64,000 nucleotides of DNA, taken from positions 14,828,501 through 14,892,500 of the forward strand of contig NC_051094.1 in the NCBI RefSeq assembly GCF_901709675.1, read 5' to 3'. The stretch comes from Syngnathus acus. Lineage: Eukaryota; Chordata; Actinopteri; Syngnathiformes; Syngnathidae. How positions within the stretch are numbered: position 1 is the stretch's first letter; every line of letters starts with the position of its first letter. Below are positions 61,588-64,000 of the stretch, in pieces. The notes beneath the pieces were generated by a model. It was not told the origin of the DNA. It searched no databases and saw nothing but the letters and a program-made list of their open reading frames with translations. The translations under genes were made by a program, and so were the position numbers.

Positions 61588-61950
61588 TAACCCTAGCCCT
61601 AGCTCTAACCTTAACCCTACCTCTTACCCTATTCCTAACCCTAGCTCTAACCTTAACCCTACCTCTTACCCTATTCCTAACCCTACCTCTTACCCTATTC
61701 CTAACCCTAGCCCTAGCTCTAACCCTAGCTCTTACCCTATTCCTAACCCTAGCTCTAACCTTAACCTTAACCCTAACCCTAACATTAACCCTAGCTCTTA
61801 CTCTAACCGTAACCCTAACCCTAGCCCTAGCTCTTACCCTAACCCTAGCTCTAACCCTAATCTTAACTCTTACCCTAGCTCTTACCCTAGCTCTAACCCC
61901 AGCTCTTACCCTAGTTCTAACACCAACCCTAACTCCAGCCCCAGGTCTAA
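61588..61950 (+). repeat. Degenerate telomere-like repeat, CCCTAA on the plus strand
   Basis: About 360 bp of CCTAACCCTAGCTCTAACC-type units, the reverse complement of the array at 61270-61423. It decays at the right into CCAGCCCCAGGTCTAAGG and rejoins the array spacer at TATATGGTTTTATGG. The long frames on both strands (up to 171 codons of Asn-Pro-Ser or Arg-Val repeats) are only translated repeat. Confidence 0.92.
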
Positions 61951-62020
61951 GGAGGTATATGGTTTTATGGGGGAGCACACGAGCAACTCTGTTGCTAATT
62001 TTTCAAGGATAAGATATTTT

Positions 62021-62092
62021 TGGTCCCACCGGGATTTGAACTCAGGTCGCTGGGGTGAGAGTACAGAGCACTAACCACTACACTATGGAACC
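62021..62092 (-). tRNA. tRNA-like copy, Gln-type body, anticodon CTC, probable pseudogene
   Basis: 72 nt with a 7-bp acceptor stem (GGTTCCA/TGGGACC, one wobble). The anticodon loop is CTCTCAC. The anticodon stem has two mismatches and the T arm is altered. No TTTT follows its 3' end, so expression is doubtful. Confidence 0.45.
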
Positions 62093-62187
62093 CATGCCAT
62101 TACTTCATGGATGTTACCTATATGGTTTTATGGAGCAGCTCACAAGTAAATAGTATAGATAGGAATAGGTAAATGCCAAAATACTTG

Positions 62188-62259
62188 AGGCTCCACTGAG
62201 ACTTGAACTCTGGTCGCTGGGGTGAGAGTCCAGAGCACTAACCACTACAGTATGGAACC
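62188..62259 (-). tRNA. tRNA-like copy, Gln-type body, anticodon CTC
   Basis: 72 nt. Acceptor GGTTCCA/TGGAGCC pairs with one G-T. A-box-like TGTAGTGGTTAG and B-box-like GAGTTCAAGTCTC are present. The anticodon stem CTGGA/CCCAG has one A-C mismatch around loop CTCTCAC. The D stem is weak (C-C mismatch). TTTT lies 7 nt downstream (62178-62181 on the plus strand as AAAA). Confidence 0.5.
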
Positions 62260-62354
62260 CACACCATTAATCCATGGAAGTTACCTATATGGTTTTATGG
62301 AGCAGCTCACAAGTAAATAGTATAGATAGGAATAGGTAAATGCCAAAATACTTG

Positions 62355-62426
62355 AGGCTCCACTGAGACTTGAACTCTGGTCGCTGGGGTGAGAGTCCAG
62401 AGCACTAACCACTACAGTATGGAACC
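62355..62426 (-). tRNA. tRNA-like copy, Gln-type body, anticodon CTC
   Basis: Essentially identical to the 62188 copy, including its spacer; the most recent duplication in the array. Same loop and downstream TTTT. Confidence 0.5.
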
Positions 62427-62521
62427 CACACCATTAATCCATGGAAGTTACCTATATGGTTTTATGGAGCAGCTCACAAGCAAATAGCATAGATAGGAAT
62501 AGGTAAATATCAAAATAGTTC

Positions 62522-62593
62522 AGGTTCCACTGAGACTTGAACTCAGGTCACTGGGGTGAGAGACCAGAGCATTAACCACTACACTATGGAACG
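62522..62593 (-). tRNA. tRNA-like copy, anticodon CTC, altered acceptor
   Basis: Begins CGTTCCATAG, so the first acceptor pair is lost. Anticodon stem CTGGT/CCCAG, loop CTCTCAC. Downstream TTTT retained. Confidence 0.45.
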
Positions 62594-62697
62594 CACACCA
62601 TTATTCCATGGAAGTTATGTATATGGTTTTATGGAGCAGCTCACAAGCCAGATATAGGAATAGTATAAATAGGAATAGGTAAATGCCAAAATAGTCG

Positions 62698-62769
62698 AGG
62701 TTCCACTGAGACTTGAACTCAGGTCGCTGGGGTGAGAGTCCAGAGCACTAACCACTACAGTATGGAACC
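62698..62769 (-). tRNA. tRNA-like copy, Gln-type body, anticodon CTC
   Basis: Perfect 7-bp acceptor stem GGTTCCA/TGGAACC. Loop CTCTCAC and B box as in the other copies; TTTT downstream. It is the best-preserved CTC copy for acceptor pairing, though the C-C D-stem mismatch remains. Confidence 0.5.
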
Positions 62770-62864
62770 CACAGTATTAAGCCATGGAAGTTACCTATAT
62801 GGTTTTATAGAGCAGCTCACAAGCAAATAGTATAGATAGGAATAGGTAAATGCCAAAATAGTTG

Positions 62865-62936
62865 TAGTTCCACTGAGACTTGAACTCAGGTCGCTGGGGT
62901 GAGAGTCCACAGCACAAACCACTACAGTATGGAACC
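62865..62936 (-). tRNA. tRNA-like copy, anticodon CTC
   Basis: 3' acceptor strand TGGAACT breaks the first pair, and the anticodon stem has an extra mismatch (GTGGA). Loop CTCTCAC retained. Confidence 0.45.
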
Positions 62937-63012
62937 CACGGCATTACTTCATGGAAGTTACGTATATGGTTTTATAGAGCAGCTCACAAGCAGTATAGAT
63001 AGGAATAGGTTG

Positions 63013-63084
63013 AGGTTCCACTGAGACTTGAACTCGGATCAGTGGATTCAGAGTCCAGTGTGCTAACCATTACATCATGTAACC
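63013..63084 (-). tRNA. tRNA-Gln-like copy, anticodon CTG, array edge
   Basis: Reads GGTTACATGATGTAATGG..., with anticodon loop CTCTGAA and CTGGA/TCCAC stem, then TGATCCGAGTTCAAGTCTC and TGGAACCT. This is close to canonical eukaryotic tRNA-Gln(CTG), with mismatches in the acceptor (A-A) and anticodon stems. A 19-bp deletion downstream removes the TTTT tract, so it may be a pseudogene. Confidence 0.55.
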
Positions 63085-63130
63085 ACAAGGTCCAGACCAT
63101 GGCAGGCATATGCTGGTGTGGGAGCCAGAA

Positions 63131-63150
63131 GGGTTAGGGTTAGGGTTTTT
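63131..63150 (+). repeat. Short TTAGGG run at the right border of the array
   Basis: AGGGTTAGGGTTAGGGTT followed by a T-rich stretch, the same orientation as the left block. Confidence 0.8.
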
Positions 63151-63303
63151 TTATTTTTATTTTTTTTATTTTTCTAATTGCTAATGTGTCAATTGCTGGG
63201 TATCTGAAACCAGTTTTTCCGGTGTCCAGAGACCAGCTATTCCAATTTAGTCCCATAATTGGCTTTCTGTACAGCGCACAAGTGGCAGGGAAGTCTGGGA
63301 GTA

Positions 63304-63828
63304 CAGTCAAACCTCGGTTTTCGAACGTCCCGGTTCTCGAACAAATCGGAATTCGAACAAAAAGATTCGAGATTTTTTTGCTTCGGTTGTCCAACAAAAT
63401 TCGGAGGTTGAACCTCGCGAGATGAGCCGAAAGGACCCGAGAAAACCCGACCGCGCGGCCCGGATGCCGACTGACTCCGTTCGTTATTGTAATTTCGTTA
63501 CTTTGAGGATTGTATTAACCCCTAATCATGCCTCCAAAGAAAGCACGTGGGAGCAGTAAAGCCATCCTAAAACACAAAGGCGCTCTTTAAGCAATGCGAC
63601 AGTGAGCGCCCGGCGCGCTGCGGTTGCGCGACCGCACCAAATTAAGCTCCCTGCGCACTGAGGTCCACTTAAATTTTAGAAAGTACATCAGAACTTTAAA
63701 AATATTTTCTAAATTTCAGCGACGGCTCTGTCACAATAATGCGACCAGCGCGGTGCAGTTGGGCGGTCGGCGGCACGCTACGGTTGAGCGTTCTCTCTCG
63801 TTCTCTCTCTCTCGCTCTCTTTCTCGCT

Positions 63829-63864
<36 letters not shown>

Positions 63865-64000
63865 TTTTTTTAGTGGACCTTGACAATTTTCTTAATGGCA
63901 ATTTGCTCAATGGCTATGCCCCATTTGCTGTTACTAAAGTTCAATTCTAGTGCTGACCTAGCATGCTGGTATCCAATGATGCAAATCATCTCCCAAGGAC
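63304..64000 (+). mobile_element. Tigger/pogo-like transposon remnant, cut by the window end
   Basis: After TA, the terminal CAGTCAAACCTCGGTTTTCG and repeated TTCGAAC phrases are typical of Tigger-type ends. An ATG at 63528 opens MPPKKARGSSKAI, the common start of pogo/Tigger transposases, but reaches a stop after 20 codons. The remainder to 64000 is degenerate and holds CT and CA microsatellites. Confidence 0.65.
63831..63861. repeat. (CA)n microsatellite preceded by a CT-rich tract
   Basis: About 15 CA units, with a TCTCTC/GCTCTC tract from 63791. Confidence 0.95.

Larger units (their letters stand above)
61424..63084 (-). repeat. Tandem array of tRNA-bearing units, mostly 167-bp period
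   Basis: Starts of tRNA-like copies at 62021, 62188, 62355, 62522, 62698, 62865 and 63013 give spacings of 167, 167, 167, 176, 167 and 148. Two half copies lie at the left. The ~95-bp spacer is conserved (CATGGAAGTTACCTATATGG, TTTATGGAGCAGCTCACAAG, AGATAGGAATAGGTAAATGC). On the minus strand a TTTT tract lies about 7 nt after the 3' end of most copies, where a Pol III terminator is expected. The left part is interrupted by CCCTAA-like repeats. Confidence 0.9.

Noticed and set aside
61270-61950. True chromosome end
   Set aside because: The hexamers are degenerate, short and embedded in unique sequence and tRNA-like units on both sides; an interstitial origin is required.
61559-62074. 171-codon Asn/Pro/Ser-rich frame and the opposite-strand Arg/Val-rich frame
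   Set aside because: They are translations of the CCCTAA-like repeat in several frames on both strands; no gene signals.

Overview
The window is animal nuclear DNA: genes are split into short exons with GT/AG borders, introns are long and full of transposon remnants, and microsatellites are common. The recognised proteins are vertebrate orthologues. The gene structures and repeat families (short hAT and TA-flanked MITEs, L2-like tails) point to a ray-finned fish, probably a percomorph teleost. That assignment is inference from repeat style and protein similarity.

Layout from left to right. (1) 1-18204, + strand: the 3' two thirds of slc4a5 (electrogenic Na+/HCO3- cotransporter NBCe2), 18 coding exons giving 842 residues; the N-terminal exons lie outside the window. 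(2) 19418-22648, - strand: complete ogfod2, 7 exons, 350 residues, convergent with slc4a5. (3) 23311-26463, + strand: a domesticated Gypsy-integrase gene of the GIN family, 8 exons, 432 residues, head-to-head with ogfod2. (4) 27851-34875, + strand: complete abcb9, a lysosomal TAP-like peptide transporter, 11 exons, 804 residues. (5) 36882-50015, + strand: complete vps37b, an ESCRT-I subunit, 4 exons, 284 residues, with two long repeat-filled introns and a 3' UTR of about 2 kb. (6) 53498-53558, + strand: a likely first coding exon of an unidentified gene. (7) 53.6-64 kb: no recognised gene, many repeats, and one unusual locus.

That locus is at 61.27-63.15 kb. It is a tandem array with a basic period of 167 bp, and each unit carries a tRNA-like sequence on the minus strand. 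The body resembles eukaryotic tRNA-Gln, but six full copies carry anticodon CTC (Glu) in a loop like that of tRNA-Glu; one edge copy keeps CTG (Gln). At the left end two tRNA-like copies are broken at the same place, and degenerate TTAGGG (left) and CCCTAA (right) arrays replace their missing halves in head-to-head order. A 283-bp segmental duplication abuts the TTAGGG block.

The genes do not form one pathway. OGFOD2, ABCB9 and VPS37B are neighbours on human 12q24.31 and SLC4A5 is on 2p13, so this window shows an ancestral or lineage-specific linkage. Coding exons were joined by checking splice sites and reading phase; every multi-exon model closes in frame.
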